DNA from: Pseudomonadota bacterium
GTDB taxonomy: Bacteria > Pseudomonadota > Gammaproteobacteria > Steroidobacterales > Steroidobacteraceae
Assembly: GCA_025356815.1 (NCBI GenBank)
Contig: JANXQL010000061.1
Coordinates: 1-64,000, forward strand
Direction: 5' to 3'
Length of the DNA: 64,000 bases
This document shows, piece by piece, positions 26,913 through 36,875 of the stretch (its first letter is position 1; each line of letters starts with the position of its first letter). Both the position numbers and the translations under genes were made by a program. The notes under the pieces were generated by a model that searched no databases, was not told the DNA's origin, and saw only the letters and a list, made by a program, of their open reading frames with translations.

Positions 26913-29633
26913 TCAGCCGGTGGCCTGCAGCCCCTGGGCAATGCCGCCGATCGAGGCGACCAGTGCGGCCTGCAGGTCCCGGTCCTGCCGGTCCGTGGCC
27001 CGCCATCGACGCAGCAGGTCAATCTGCATCAGGTGCATCGGATCGACGTAGGGGTTGCGCAGCTTCATGGCCCGCTGGATCCCGGGTTCACTGTCCAGCA
27101 GGCGACGTTCGCCGCGCAGCCTGAGCAGCCAGGTCTGCGTGCGCTCGTACTCCTCGCGGATCCCCTTGAACACGCGACCCCCGTCGGGACCGGCGAGTTC
27201 CGCATACCAGGACGCGATCTTCATGTCCGCCACGGCGAGCGCAAACTCGACCTCGTCCATCGACGACCCGAACAACGGCCAGTGCGCGACCATGCGCTCG
27301 AGCACCTCGACGCCATGCTCCGCCGCCGCGGCATCCAGGCCGCTGCCGAAGCCGTACCAGCCAGGCAGCAGGTGGCGGGACTGACTCCACGCAAAGCCCC
27401 AGGGCACGGCGCGCACCGCCTCGACGCCACCGCGTCCCGCACGTTCCGCGGGTCGCGATCCGATCTGCATGCGCTCGATCACGTCGATGGGCGTGACGTC
27501 GCGGAAATACCGGTAGAACGCTGGGTCGTCGTGCACGAGCCGCCGGTAGGACGCCATGCTGTGGGCCGCCACCGAGTCAAGCGCGGCCGCGAATGCCGGC
27601 TCGCGCGATTCCGGGCGCGCTTGCGCCGCCAGCGTCTGGCTCGCAGCAGCGAGCGCCTGCTCGAGGCTGCGCGACGCGATCTGGCGCAGCGCGTAGCTGC
27701 GGTTGATCGCCTCGCCCTGTTCGGTCACCCGCACCACGCCACTGAAGCTGCCGGGAGGCGCGCTGCGCACAAGCGTCGCGATACGGTTGGTGCCACGGCT
27801 GGTGTTGCCACCGCGTCCATGGAATGTCGTCAGCACCACGCCTGCGTCGCGTCCGGCCTCGGCGAGCGCAGCCTGCGCACGGTACAGGGCCCAGCGCGAA
27901 GCCCAGAAGCCGCTCTCCTTGTTGCTCTCGCCGTAGCCGATCATCACGGCCTGTCGCTCGCCGCGCGCCTTAACGTGGCGGCGGTAGATCGGTTCGGCGA
28001 GTAGCGCGCGCAGGATTCCACCACAGCCATCGAGCGCGGCGACGGACTCGAACAGCGGCGCGACATCCAGCGGCACCTCGCCCACGCGCTTGTCGACGAC
28101 CTCGGCCCAGCGCGCGAGCAACAGCACCGCGAGCACGTCGTCGGGGCCGTTCGCGCCGCTGACGACATAGTCGCCGATCGCATCCCGACCGTTGCGATGG
28201 CGTGAGTGCGCCAGCTGCTCGAACACGGCGAGCGTGCGCCGCCCGAGTGCGTCCAGCGCCTGCGACGGTCCCTCGTCCCGCTCCAGCGCGAGCCGGATCC
28301 GCTCGAGACGCTCCCCAGGCGGGCGCGAGACGAAGTCCGGGTCGGCGAATCCCTGCCCGACGACCTGCCGGTGCACCTCGGCATGCTGGCGCACATCCAG
28401 CGTTGCCAGATGAAAGCCGAAGGTATCGATGCGACGCAGCAGCCGGTTGACGTGGAACAGGCCGGCACGGACGCCCTTGTGGGCGGCGAGGCTCGCCGCC
28501 ATCAGCTGCACGTCGGCGGCAAACTGCCCCGGGTTCTCGTAGTGGTTGGGCCGCCCGTCGTAGGTATTGCGAAGCCGCGCCGCCAGCAGCGCGCAGAACT
28601 GCCGGTAGGGCATCCGGTCGTGCCGTGCGGGCGCGCTCTCGTTGGCCGCGGGCATCAGCGCCGAGTACTCGTCGATGCGCGACTGCAGGGCCCTCGATAC
28701 GGGGACGCGGCTGGCGCTTTGCGAAAGTCGCTCACCGAGCCGCTGCACATCGAGAAAGTAGGCGTTGACGATGACCAGCTGCTGCCGGTGCAGCGTCTCG
28801 CGGATGGTCTTGGCATGGACGTCGGGCGCCCCGTCCATGTCGCCGCCGACCCACGACCCGAACCGCAGCAGGCGCGGCAGCGCACTCGGCTGAATTTCGA
28901 CCTCGTATGTCCTGCCGATCGACTCCGCGAGCTCCTCGTAGAAGCCCGGCACAATTCGGTAGAGCACCTCAGCGAGAAAGAAGAGCACGTGCTCGCGCTC
29001 GTCCGCGACGGTGAGCCGCTCGCGCGGATGCTCCTCCGTCTGCCAGCCGGACGTCAGCTCGGTGCGTATCTGCTCCCAGCTCGCGCGCCGCTCCGACGGC
29101 GTCATCGACGGGTCCAGACGATCGAGCAGCAGCTCCGCGATGCGTTGCTGCTTGCGCAGGATCGTCCGCCGCGTGGACTCGGTCGGATGACCGGTGAAGA
29201 CCGGGTAGACGCAAATGTCGGCCAGCAGCCGCTGCACATCCGCGAGCGCCTGCCCGTCGCGGGCAAGTCGCGACAGGGCATCCCCCAGACCGCCCGGCTG
29301 GGGCTGCGCGGAGTTGTTGAGGTACTCGCGGCGGCGGCGGATGCGATGCACCTTCTCGGCGAGGTTGACGACCTCGAACCAGGTCGAAAACGCTCGCACC
29401 AAGTCACGCGCCTCGCCGGGGTCACGCCCGCGAGTACGGCGCAGCAGTTCCTCCTCGCCACCCTCCTCACCTTCCCGACGGCGAATCGCGGCGACGCGGT
29501 CGCCCTCGACCAGATCGAAGCGCGCCTCGCCGCACTGCTCGAGAAGGATCTCGCCCACGAGCGAGCCCAGCGCATGGACGTCCTCACGCAGCGGGGCGTC
29601 CTTGGCGGGAAACTGGATATTCTGACGGTACAT
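26913..29633 (-). CDS. ppc: Phosphoenolpyruvate carboxylase, divergent type
   Basis: The product is 906 aa from the ATG at 29633; an ATG 54 bp upstream is also possible. It carries the catalytic histidine motif VFTGHPTEST, the segment LLRFGSWVGGDMDGAPDVHA, and the second catalytic motif TFHGRGGNTSRGTN. In most enzymes this loop reads HGRGG..GRGG, so the second glycine-rich part is altered while His and Arg are kept. The preceding block reads MIGYGESNKESGFW instead of the usual YSDSGKDAG type. The C-terminus ends QATG, close to the conserved xNTG. It carboxylates PEP to oxaloacetate. Confidence 0.93.
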   Translation of the reverse strand: MYRQNIQFPAKDAPLREDVHALGSLVGEILLEQCGEARFDLVEGDRVAAIRRREGEEGGEEELLRRTRGRDPGEARDLVRAFSTWFEVVNLAEKVHRIRRRREYLNNSAQPQPGGLGDALSRLARDGQALADVQRLLADICVYPVFTGHPTESTRRTILRKQQRIAELLLDRLDPSMTPSERRASWEQIRTELTSGWQTEEHPRERLTVADEREHVLFFLAEVLYRIVPGFYEELAESIGRTYEVEIQPSALPRLLRFGSWVGGDMDGAPDVHAKTIRETLHRQQLVIVNAYFLDVQRLGERLSQSASRVPVSRALQSRIDEYSALMPAANESAPARHDRMPYRQFCALLAARLRNTYDGRPNHYENPGQFAADVQLMAASLAAHKGVRAGLFHVNRLLRRIDTFGFHLATLDVRQHAEVHRQVVGQGFADPDFVSRPPGERLERIRLALERDEGPSQALDALGRRTLAVFEQLAHSRHRNGRDAIGDYVVSGANGPDDVLAVLLLARWAEVVDKRVGEVPLDVAPLFESVAALDGCGGILRALLAEPIYRRHVKARGERQAVMIGYGESNKESGFWASRWALYRAQAALAEAGRDAGVVLTTFHGRGGNTSRGTNRIATLVRSAPPGSFSGVVRVTEQGEAINRSYALRQIASRSLEQALAAASQTLAAQARPESREPAFAAALDSVAAHSMASYRRLVHDDPAFYRYFRDVTPIDVIERMQIGSRPAERAGRGGVEAVRAVPWGFAWSQSRHLLPGWYGFGSGLDAAAAEHGVEVLERMVAHWPLFGSSMDEVEFALAVADMKIASWYAELAGPDGGRVFKGIREEYERTQTWLLRLRGERRLLDSEPGIQRAMKLRNPYVDPMHLMQIDLLRRWRATDRQDRDLQAALVASIGGIAQGLQATG

Positions 29634-29743
29634 CGCGGGGCCGGACGATGACTGCACGTGCAGGCGTGCGCGAATGATATCAGGCACCCCCGACTAGCGC
29701 TTCCGCCCGGACAGACGCAGGACGCACCCGCGGACCGACCCTG

Positions 29744-30379
29744 CTAGCGCAGCGCGGCCGCCTCGCGGGCGCGCAGCTCGATGGAGCCGAAATCTCCCGC
29801 CGCCAGCAGCCCCGGCGGCGCGAGCGACGACATGCCGACGCAGAGCACGTTCGGCAGCTCGAGGTAGCCGGGTGCGGACGCAATGTCGATGCCACCGGTC
29901 GGGCAGAAGCGCACGCCGGGAAACGGCCCCGCGAAGGCCTTCAGCAGGGCCACTCCGCCGGCCTGGGCCGCCGGAAAGAACTTCAGCGTGTCGAGACCAC
30001 AGGCGAGTGCCGCCATCAGCTCGCTGGCCGTCGCCACGCCCGGCAGCATCGCCACGCCTGCCTCGCGGGCGGCGACGCACAGCGGCGCGGAGAAGCCCGG
30101 CGAGACGATGAATTGGCTGCCCGCCGCGACCGCGGCGGCCAGCTGGGCGGCGTCGACGACGGTCCCGGCGCCGACGATCGCCTCGGGGACGGCCGCCCGC
30201 ATCGCGGCAATCGCGCCGAGAGCGGCGTCGGAACGCAGCGTCACCTCCAGCACCGGCAGGCCGCCTGCGACCAGCGCCCGCGCGAGCGGAACGGCCTGGC
30301 CGATCTCGGTGACCGTCAGTACCGGAACCACGGCAACGCGGGCGAGCACCTCGCGGATGGAAGGCTTGATCAGCGACAT
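29744..30379 (-). CDS. eda: 2-keto-3-deoxy-6-phosphogluconate aldolase
   Basis: The 211-aa class I aldolase has [20 protein letters not shown], the catalytic Glu in [29 protein letters not shown], and the Schiff-base lysine in [14 protein letters not shown], then CPTGGID. It splits KDPG into pyruvate and glyceraldehyde 3-phosphate, the last Entner-Doudoroff step. Its start overlaps the end of edd by 10 bp, giving an edd-eda operon. Confidence 0.95.
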   Translation of the reverse strand: MSLIKPSIREVLARVAVVPVLTVTEIGQAVPLARALVAGGLPVLEVTLRSDAALGAIAAMRAAVPEAIVGAGTVVDAAQLAAAVAAGSQFIVSPGFSAPLCVAAREAGVAMLPGVATASELMAALACGLDTLKFFPAAQAGGVALLKAFAGPFPGVRFCPTGGIDIASAPGYLELPNVLCVGMSSLAPPGLLAAGDFGSIELRAREAAALR

Positions 30380-32196
30380 GCGACGGCTCCCAGCTCGGCA
30401 TCGGACACCACGGCACGCAGAGTCCCGAACAGTTCACGACCATACCCGACAGCCGGCTCCGGCGCGCGCCGCGGATCTGCGCGCGCGGCGAGCTCGGCCG
30501 GCGCCAGCCGCAACTCCAGGGTGCCTGCGCTGGCATCCATGCGGATGACATCGCCATCGCGGACGTGGGCCAGGGGACCGCCCGTGGCGCATTCCGGCGT
30601 CACGTGGATTGCCGCCGGGACCGGTCCGGAGGCTCCGGACATGCGCCCGTCGGTCACCAGCGCGACGCGATAGCCGCGCCCCATCAGCACGCCGAGGACC
30701 GGGGTCAGCCGATGCAGTTCCGGCATTCCGTTCGCGCGTGGACCCTGGTAGCGGACGACCGCGACGAAGTCGCGCTCGAGCGCGCCTGCCTCGAACGCCG
30801 CGACCAGCGACTCCTGGTCGTCGAACACGATCGCGGGTGCTTCGACCACGTGATCCTGCTCGCGAAGCGCGGAGGTCTTGAGGACGGCTCGGCCGAGATT
30901 GCCGCGCAGCAGGCGCATGCCGCCCTCGACGCTGAATGGCGCACGCACCGGGCGCAGGACGCTCGTATCGAGGCTGGTTGCCGGCACATCGCGCCAGACA
31001 AGCTCGCCATCGACGAGGAACGGGTCGCGCGTGTAGGACGCGAGACCCACGCCCATGATCGTGCGCACGTCCCCGTGCAGCAGGCCAGCGCCGAGCAGTT
31101 CGCGCAGCACGAAGCCGGTCCCGCCTGCGGCCTGGAAGTGGTTCACGTCGGCAGTGCCGTTCGGATAGATCCGCGCGATGAGTGGCACGATCGCCGAGAG
31201 CTCGTCGAAGTCATCCCAGTTGACGTGGATGCCGGCAGCGGCCGCGACCGCGACCAGGTGGATCGTGTGGTTGGTGGAGCCGCCGGTCGCGAGCAACGTG
31301 ACGATCGCGTTCACGATCGAGCGCTCGTCCACCAGCCGGCCCACCGGCAGGTACTCGCCGCCCAGGGCCGTCGTCGCTGCCGCGCGGCGCGTCGCGAACG
31401 CGGTCAAGGCGTCGCGAAGTGGCGTGCCCGGCGGCACGAAGGCGCTGCCGGGGACATGCAGACCCATCGCCTCCATCAGCATCTGGTTGCTGTTGGCGGT
31501 GCCGTAGAAGGTGCAGGTCCCGGCCGCGTGGTAGCTGGCAGCCTCCGCGTCGAGCAACGCCGCACGGTCAGCCTTGCCCTCGGCGTAGTCCCTGCGCACA
31601 CGCGCCTTGTCGGGATTGGGCAGGCCGGAGGGCATCGGCCCGGCCGGGACGAAGACCGCGGGCAGATGCCCGAACGACAACGCGCCGATCAGCAGTCCAG
31701 GCACGATCTTGTCGCACACGCCGAGGTACAGGGCCGCGTCGAAGGCATCGTGGCTCAGCGCGACGGCGGTTGCCATCGCGATGACGTCGCGACTGAACAG
31801 GGACAGCTCCATGCCCGGCTGGCCCTGTGTGATGCCATCGCACATCGCCGGCACGCCGCCGGCGAACTGGGCGACAGCGCCTGCCTCGCGGGCCGCGCGC
31901 TTGATCAACGCCGGGTAGCGCTCCAGCGGCTGGTGGGCGGAGAGCATGTCGTTGTATGCCGAGACGATGGCGAGGTTCGGCCAGCGGCCGGCCCGCAGGC
32001 CCGCCTTGTCATGCGCATCCGACGCGGCAAAGACGTGCGCGAGGTTCGCGCACGACAGGCGGCCGCGACTGGCGCGGGGCGCGCCGGCCGCCTGCAGTTG
32101 CTCCAGATACGCTGCCCGACCCGGCGCGCTGCGGGCGATGATCCGGGCCGTGACCGCGAGGACGGCCGGGTGCAGGGCGGGAGGGGGACTCGACAT
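30370..32196 (-). CDS. edd: 6-phosphogluconate dehydratase
   Basis: The 608-aa IlvD/Edd-family protein has iron-sulfur cysteine contexts [23 protein letters not shown] and [20 protein letters not shown], then [16 protein letters not shown] and a C-terminal swivel domain with [19 protein letters not shown]. It dehydrates 6-phosphogluconate to KDPG. The gene is transcribed divergently from zwf, with a perfect HexR-type palindrome 33 bp before its start codon. Confidence 0.95.
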   Translation of the reverse strand: MSSPPPALHPAVLAVTARIIARSAPGRAAYLEQLQAAGAPRASRGRLSCANLAHVFAASDAHDKAGLRAGRWPNLAIVSAYNDMLSAHQPLERYPALIKRAAREAGAVAQFAGGVPAMCDGITQGQPGMELSLFSRDVIAMATAVALSHDAFDAALYLGVCDKIVPGLLIGALSFGHLPAVFVPAGPMPSGLPNPDKARVRRDYAEGKADRAALLDAEAASYHAAGTCTFYGTANSNQMLMEAMGLHVPGSAFVPPGTPLRDALTAFATRRAAATTALGGEYLPVGRLVDERSIVNAIVTLLATGGSTNHTIHLVAVAAAAGIHVNWDDFDELSAIVPLIARIYPNGTADVNHFQAAGGTGFVLRELLGAGLLHGDVRTIMGVGLASYTRDPFLVDGELVWRDVPATSLDTSVLRPVRAPFSVEGGMRLLRGNLGRAVLKTSALREQDHVVEAPAIVFDDQESLVAAFEAGALERDFVAVVRYQGPRANGMPELHRLTPVLGVLMGRGYRVALVTDGRMSGASGPVPAAIHVTPECATGGPLAHVRDGDVIRMDASAGTLELRLAPAELAARADPRRAPEPAVGYGRELFGTLRAVVSDAELGAVACR

Positions 32197-32228
32197 GCGA
32201 TTTCCAAGGCCGGGTAGCTGCCAGAGAA

Positions 32229-32243
32229 TGTAGTTTTACTACA
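32229..32243. promoter_or_regulatory. HexR operator upstream of edd
   Basis: The 15-mer tgtagttttactaca is a perfect inverted repeat (TGTAGT-TTT-ACTACA) and fits the HexR consensus TGTARTWWWAYTACA known from gammaproteobacteria. It lies 33 bp before edd, and a hexR gene follows zwf. HexR represses edd/eda/zwf until KDPG binds it. Confidence 0.85.
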
Positions 32244-32344
32244 TTTTCGGTATCCGTGTCATCCGCACCTCCATACTTCTTATTTATTACAATCTGTTAG
32301 AAATTTATTGAGATTGCGACAGCCGGATGCTTCACACAGGAAAT

Positions 32345-32359
32345 AGTAGTTAAACTACA
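32345..32359. promoter_or_regulatory. HexR operator at the zwf start
   Basis: The sequence agtagttaaactaca matches the HexR consensus at 14 of 15 positions (only the first T is changed). It ends 3 bp before the annotated zwf ATG, which leaves no room for a ribosome site and suggests a leaderless mRNA or a start further in. Confidence 0.8.
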
Positions 32360-32362
32360 CCC

Positions 32363-33862
32363 ATGAACACTGATACTCGCCCCGCAATGCCCCACGGAAC
32401 CCGCGCCAACCCGCCGGCCTTCGACCTGATCCTGTTCGGCGGCACGGGCGACTTGGCCATGCGCAAGCTGCTGCCGGCCTTGTATCGGCGCTTTGCCGAC
32501 GGCCTAGTGTCCGCCGACGCGCGGATCATCGGTGTCGCCCGCTCGACCCTCTCGGACCAGGAGTATGCGGCGCGTGCAGAAGCGGCTTGCCGCCTGTATC
32601 TCGGCGCGGACTTCCAGGACGCGGTGTGGGCCAACTTCGGCCCGCTGCTCAGCTACGTCCGCGTCGATGCCAATGCGACGACGGATTACCAGCGACTGGC
32701 CGGGCGGCTCGCCGGCCGCGACGCGCTGGTGCGGCTCTTCTTCCTGTCGACCGGACCGGACCTGTTCGCGGCCATCTGCAGGGACCTGGCGGCCGCCAAT
32801 ATCGTCAACGCCAACTCACGCATCATGCTCGAGAAGCCGCTGGGGGAGGACGCCGCCTCCGCCAGCCGCATCAACGACACGGTGGGTGCGATGGTCAGCG
32901 AGCGGCAGATCTATCGCATCGACCATTACCTGGGCAAGGAGACCGTGCAGAATCTCATGGCGCTGCGCTTCGGCAATGCCCTGTTCGAGCCGCTCTGGCG
33001 CCGCGGCCAGATCAGCAACGTGCAGATCACCGTCGCCGAGCAGCTCGGTGTCGAGAAGCGCGCGGAATTCTTCGATCGCACCGGCACTCTGCGCGACATG
33101 GTGCAGAACCACCTGCTGCAGCTGATGTGCATCCTCGCGATGGAGCCGCCGGCCACCAATGCCGCCGATGCCGTGCGTGACGAGAAGCTCAAGGTGCTGC
33201 GCGCCCTTCGGCCCATCGGCGATGCCGAAGCACTGCTCAAAACCGCGCGTGGCCAATACCGCGCCGGCATCGTCGGCACCTCCAAGGCCGTCGCCTATGT
33301 CGAGGAGGCCGGCATAGATCCTGCCAGCCGCACCGAGACATTCGTCGCGATCAAGGCGGAGATCGACACCTGGCGCTGGGCCGGCGTGCCGTTCTACCTG
33401 CGCACCGGCAAGCGGCTGCCGCAGCATGTCGCCGAGATCGTCGTCACGTTCGAGCACGTTCCGCACTCGATCTTCACCGGCCGCTTCAACTCAGAGCCGC
33501 CCAATCGGCTGGTGATCCGGCTGCAACCGGATGAATGCATCACGCTGCGCATCCTTGCGAAGAGCCCGGGCGAGGCCATGCGCCTGAAGCCGGTCGACCT
33601 CGCGCTCGATCTGGGCGAGTCCTTCAAGGCGCGCCCACTGGAAGCCTACGAGCGCCTGCTCGGCGACGCGATCGCGGGCAACCTCACGCTGTTCATGCGC
33701 CGCGACGAAGTCGAGGCGGCCTGGAACTGGATCGACCCGATTCGGGCAGCCTGGGACGCCGACGACGACGGGCCGCGCCCGTATGCCGCCGGCAGCTGGG
33801 GGCCTGCGACCTCAAGCGCGCTGATCGCGCGCGACGGCTTCGCCTGGAACGACGACCTGTGA
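32363..33862 (+). CDS. zwf: Glucose-6-phosphate 1-dehydrogenase
   Basis: The 499-aa protein has the dinucleotide motif LILFGGTGDLAMRKLLPAL, the catalytic block YRIDHYLGKETVQN and FYLRTGKRLPQHVAEIVVTF. It oxidises glucose 6-phosphate to 6-phosphogluconolactone. The first ATG (32363) abuts the HexR operator and has no ribosome site; ATG 32387 is the alternative and also lacks one. The stop overlaps the GTG of hexR by 4 bp. No 6-phosphogluconolactonase gene is present in the cluster. Confidence 0.95.
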   Translation: MNTDTRPAMPHGTRANPPAFDLILFGGTGDLAMRKLLPALYRRFADGLVSADARIIGVARSTLSDQEYAARAEAACRLYLGADFQDAVWANFGPLLSYVRVDANATTDYQRLAGRLAGRDALVRLFFLSTGPDLFAAICRDLAAANIVNANSRIMLEKPLGEDAASASRINDTVGAMVSERQIYRIDHYLGKETVQNLMALRFGNALFEPLWRRGQISNVQITVAEQLGVEKRAEFFDRTGTLRDMVQNHLLQLMCILAMEPPATNAADAVRDEKLKVLRALRPIGDAEALLKTARGQYRAGIVGTSKAVAYVEEAGIDPASRTETFVAIKAEIDTWRWAGVPFYLRTGKRLPQHVAEIVVTFEHVPHSIFTGRFNSEPPNRLVIRLQPDECITLRILAKSPGEAMRLKPVDLALDLGESFKARPLEAYERLLGDAIAGNLTLFMRRDEVEAAWNWIDPIRAAWDADDDGPRPYAAGSWGPATSSALIARDGFAWNDDL

Positions 33863-34755
33863 CCGAGCCGGCGACACCCGGGCCTGCAGCGCAACCGGTG
33901 CCCACGGCAGAGCTGCTACGACGAGTGGCCGCGCTGCGGCCGTCGCTGTCGCCTGCCGAGAGCAAAGTGGCGCAGGTCGTGCTCGCGGCGCCCGCCTGGG
34001 TGCTGCAGAGCACGCTCTCGGCGGTCGCTGCGCGCGCCGGCGTCAGCGACCCGACGGTGATCCGCTTCTGCCGTTCGCTCGGCCTCGACGGCTACCAGAC
34101 CTTCCGCCTGCGCCTCGCTCACAGCCTCGCCAGCGGCGCCTCGTTCCTGCATCGGGACATCGCCGCGAGCGACTCGCCGGCCGACCTGTCCGCGAAGGTC
34201 TTCGAGCGCGCCGCCGTCACCCTGCGCGACGTCGCAGGCCAGATCCAGCCGCAACGCCTGGCCGCGGCGATCGAGCTGCTGGCGAGCGCCCGTCGCATCG
34301 AGTTCTATGGCCTGGGCAGCTCCGGGATCGTCGCCGCCGACGCCTGCCACAAGTTCTTCCGGCTGGGCCTGAACGCCGTTTCCTACGCCGACGCCCACGT
34401 GCACGGCATGGCCGCGACGATGCTCAGCCAGGGCGACGTCGTCGTCGCGATCTCCAGCACCGGTCGCACGATCGATCTGATCTCCAGCATCGAGATCGCC
34501 CGCGGGGCCGGCGCGTCGGTCATCGGCATCGCCCCACCCGGCTCGCCGATGAGCCAGCAGTGCGACGTGCCGCTGGAGTTCGCGGTCGACGAGGACACGG
34601 ACGTCTACACGCCGATGACCACCCGGCTCGCGCAGCTGACGCTGATCGACGTGCTGTCCATCGGGGTCGCACTGCGGCTTGGCCCCGGCCTCACCAGTCG
34701 CCTCGAACGCGCGCGCGACAGTCTGCGTGGCAGGCGGCTCGGGGACGCCGAGTAG
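33859..34755 (+). CDS. hexR: HexR-type transcriptional regulator (RpiR family)
   Basis: The product is 298 aa from a GTG overlapping the zwf stop (GTGA). The N-terminal RpiR helix-turn-helix shows TLSAVAARAGVSDPTVIRFCRSLGLDGYQ-type sequence in two parts. The C-terminal SIS domain has IEFYGLGSSGIVAADACHKF and VVVAISSTGRTIDLIS, which binds a sugar phosphate. Position in zwf-hexR and the two nearby HexR palindromes support the name over other RpiR proteins. Confidence 0.9.
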   Translation: MTEPATPGPAAQPVPTAELLRRVAALRPSLSPAESKVAQVVLAAPAWVLQSTLSAVAARAGVSDPTVIRFCRSLGLDGYQTFRLRLAHSLASGASFLHRDIAASDSPADLSAKVFERAAVTLRDVAGQIQPQRLAAAIELLASARRIEFYGLGSSGIVAADACHKFFRLGLNAVSYADAHVHGMAATMLSQGDVVVAISSTGRTIDLISSIEIARGAGASVIGIAPPGSPMSQQCDVPLEFAVDEDTDVYTPMTTRLAQLTLIDVLSIGVALRLGPGLTSRLERARDSLRGRRLGDAE

Positions 34756-34756
34756 C

Positions 34757-34786
34757 GCACGGGAAGCTCGCTGGCGCGCCCCGTGC
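34757..34786 (+). terminator. Weak hairpin after hexR
   Basis: A 7-bp stem gcacggg/cccgtgc (34757-34763 with 34780-34786) begins just after the hexR stop. There is no U-run, so termination is only a possibility. Confidence 0.25.
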
Positions 34787-34841
34787 AGGCGCCGACGGAA
34801 TCGCTTACATTGCGCCGTCCCCCGCCCGACCTGGATAGCCC

Positions 34842-35519
34842 ATGGACGTCGATACCGCCCTGCGCGCGCGCATCTCCACCCGCGCCTTCCTGCCGCGTTC
34901 CGTCGATCGCGACACCATCGCATCGCTGCTGGACGCGGCGCGATTCGCCCCCAGCGGCACGAACGTGCAGCCATGGAACGCCCATGTCGTCCTCGGCAGT
35001 ACCCGCGAGCGAATCTGCCGTGAAGTACGGCACGCAGCCGTCCACGAGCGCGACCTGCACAAGGCGCCGTTCGACTTCTATCCGACCCAGTGGCGTGAAC
35101 CGTACCTCGGCCGGCGTCGCGCCTGCGGGTGGGGCCTGTATACGCGTCTGGGGATCGCCAAGGGCGACCACGCCGCGGGAGCCGCGCAGGAGCTGCGCAA
35201 CTTCGACTTCTTCGATGCACCCGTCGGGCTGCTGTTCTTCATCGATGACGACCTGCCGATCGGCAACTGGCTGGACTACGGCATGTTCATCCAGAGCATC
35301 ATGCTCGGCGCAGCCGCGAGGGGACTTGCCACCTGCCCGCAGTTCTCGTGGGCCCACTTCCATCGGGTCGTGCGCCCGATCCTCGGCGTGGCTGAGTCGC
35401 GCACGCTCGTGTGCGGAATGGCGCTCGGCTACGCCGACCCTGCGGCGCCTGTGAACGGCTATCGTCCTGCGCGCCTGGCCGTCGACGAGTTCACGACCTG
35501 GCATGGCGAGGGCACTTGA
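34842..35519 (+). CDS. Nitroreductase-family flavoprotein
   Basis: The 225-aa protein fits the FMN-dependent nitroreductase fold: an N-terminal ISTRAFLPRSVDRDTIASLL, the FMN-binding DAARFAPSGTNVQPW, then GMFIQSIMLGAAARGLATCP and a C-terminal CGMALGYADPAAPVN. These enzymes use NAD(P)H to reduce nitroaromatics, quinones or other electrophiles; the natural substrate is unknown. The stop overlaps a TTG start for the next gene (TTGA). Confidence 0.92.
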   Translation: MDVDTALRARISTRAFLPRSVDRDTIASLLDAARFAPSGTNVQPWNAHVVLGSTRERICREVRHAAVHERDLHKAPFDFYPTQWREPYLGRRRACGWGLYTRLGIAKGDHAAGAAQELRNFDFFDAPVGLLFFIDDDLPIGNWLDYGMFIQSIMLGAAARGLATCPQFSWAHFHRVVRPILGVAESRTLVCGMALGYADPAAPVNGYRPARLAVDEFTTWHGEGT

Positions 35520-36457
35520 GCCGGGGCCGGCGGCCCCGCCACGGCAGCACCGTTACCGGCATCGCACTCGCCGCGATCGGCGCAGTCGGCTTCGCCTCGA
35601 AGGGCATCTTCGCCAAGGCGCTATACGCTGACGGCTGGGATGCGCTCGACCTGCTGACGACCCGCGCCGTGCTGGCACTACCGGTGATCGCACTCTGGGC
35701 GATGTGGTCCGTCGGTGCGCGGGCGCTCGCGGGCGCTCCCCCGCGCGCGATCGCCGGCGCCGCCATGGCCGGCATCGCCTGCTACTACATCGGCGCGCTA
35801 TTCGACTTCGAGGCGCTGCAGCTGATCGACGCGAGCGTCGAGCGGGTGCTGCTGTTTTCCTATCCGTCGATGGTCGTCGTCTTCCACACTGTGCTGTACC
35901 GGGAGCGGCCGGAGGGCCGCGTGCTCGGCGCGCTCGCGCTGACCTACGCCGGGATCCTGATGGTGGTCACCGGGCTCGACGCCTCGATCCTGCGCGGCAA
36001 CCTGGCAGGCGCAGGCCTCGTTCTGGCCTGCGCGTTGTCCTCGGCGGTCTACTATCTCGCCGGCGACCGCTGGACACCCGTGATTGGCAGCGTGGCCTAC
36101 ACGTTCTATGCGCTGTCGGCGGCGACGATCTGCCTGCTGCTGCACCGGCTGATCAGCCCAGCGACCGTCACCATGAGCTGGCATGCGCGAGACTTGGCGC
36201 TGATCGCCGGCATCGTGGCGTTCGCGACCGTGATCCCGATGCTCGCGATGGCCGAAGGCGTGCGACGACTGGGGGCGCCGCGCGCATCGCTGGTGAGTAC
36301 GATCGGGCCACCGACGACGATCCTGCTGGGTACCTGGCTGTTCGACGAGCACCTGCACACCGCCCAGTGGCTGGGCGTCGCCCTGATCGTGGCCGGCATC
36401 CTGGCCCTGGAAGGCGCGAGACGCCCCGCGGCGGAGGCAGGGGCCGCGGGAACCTGA
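35516..36457 (+). CDS. EamA/DMT-superfamily transporter
   Basis: The product is 313 aa if it begins at the TTG at 35516, which overlaps the nitroreductase stop; no ATG or GTG occurs before the first membrane helix (VTGIALAAIGAVGFASKGIF). There are ten predicted helices in two EamA repeats, with YLAGDRWTP-type sequence between them and TIGPPTTILLGTWLFDEHL in the second. Substrate unknown. The overlap suggests co-translation with the nitroreductase. Confidence 0.85.
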   Translation: MSRGRRPRHGSTVTGIALAAIGAVGFASKGIFAKALYADGWDALDLLTTRAVLALPVIALWAMWSVGARALAGAPPRAIAGAAMAGIACYYIGALFDFEALQLIDASVERVLLFSYPSMVVVFHTVLYRERPEGRVLGALALTYAGILMVVTGLDASILRGNLAGAGLVLACALSSAVYYLAGDRWTPVIGSVAYTFYALSAATICLLLHRLISPATVTMSWHARDLALIAGIVAFATVIPMLAMAEGVRRLGAPRASLVSTIGPPTTILLGTWLFDEHLHTAQWLGVALIVAGILALEGARRPAAEAGAAGT

Positions 36458-36475
36458 ACTACGCCGGCCGCGCGG

Positions 36476-36868
36476 CTACCAGCGCCAGGGCGCCGAATCG
36501 TGGTGCAGGGCCGTGCCGATGATGTAGCCGGCGATGACAAGCGCGCCGCCGAGTGCCAGGGCACGGATCGTAGGCGTGCGGCCACGACGGATGGCGAAGG
36601 TGCCCACGACCACGTAGGCGCAAAGCGCCAGGAACTTGGCCGTCAGCCAGCCATCCACGAACGGGTACTGGTGCAGCGCGATCGACAGGCAGGCGGCACT
36701 TCCGAACAGGACGGTGTCGACGACATGCGGCAGTATGCGCAGCGGTCGCGGCACGGCGGCGGGGCCAAGACGCAGCCCGATCAGCGCGCGCATGACCAAC
36801 AGCACCACCGAGACGGCCACGGCCGCGACGTGCACCGCCTTGAGCAGCGGATAGTGTTCCGCGAGCAT
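36476..36868 (-). CDS. SirB-family membrane protein
   Basis: The 130-aa protein has four predicted membrane helices. The N-terminal YPLLKAVHVAAVAVSVVLLV and the middle PHVVDTVLFGSAACLSIALH are typical of the SirB2 family, whose function is not established despite the name. It begins 7 bp after the AgmX/TonB-like gene and appears to be the last gene of the long minus-strand train. Confidence 0.85.
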   Translation of the reverse strand: MLAEHYPLLKAVHVAAVAVSVVLLVMRALIGLRLGPAAVPRPLRILPHVVDTVLFGSAACLSIALHQYPFVDGWLTAKFLALCAYVVVGTFAIRRGRTPTIRALALGGALVIAGYIIGTALHHDSAPWRW

Positions 36869-36875
36869 GCCCGGA

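Noticed and set aside
30565-32217. 550-codon plus-strand open frame opposite edd
   Set aside because: The minus strand encodes a full-length, motif-complete Edd; the plus frame has no recognisable domain.
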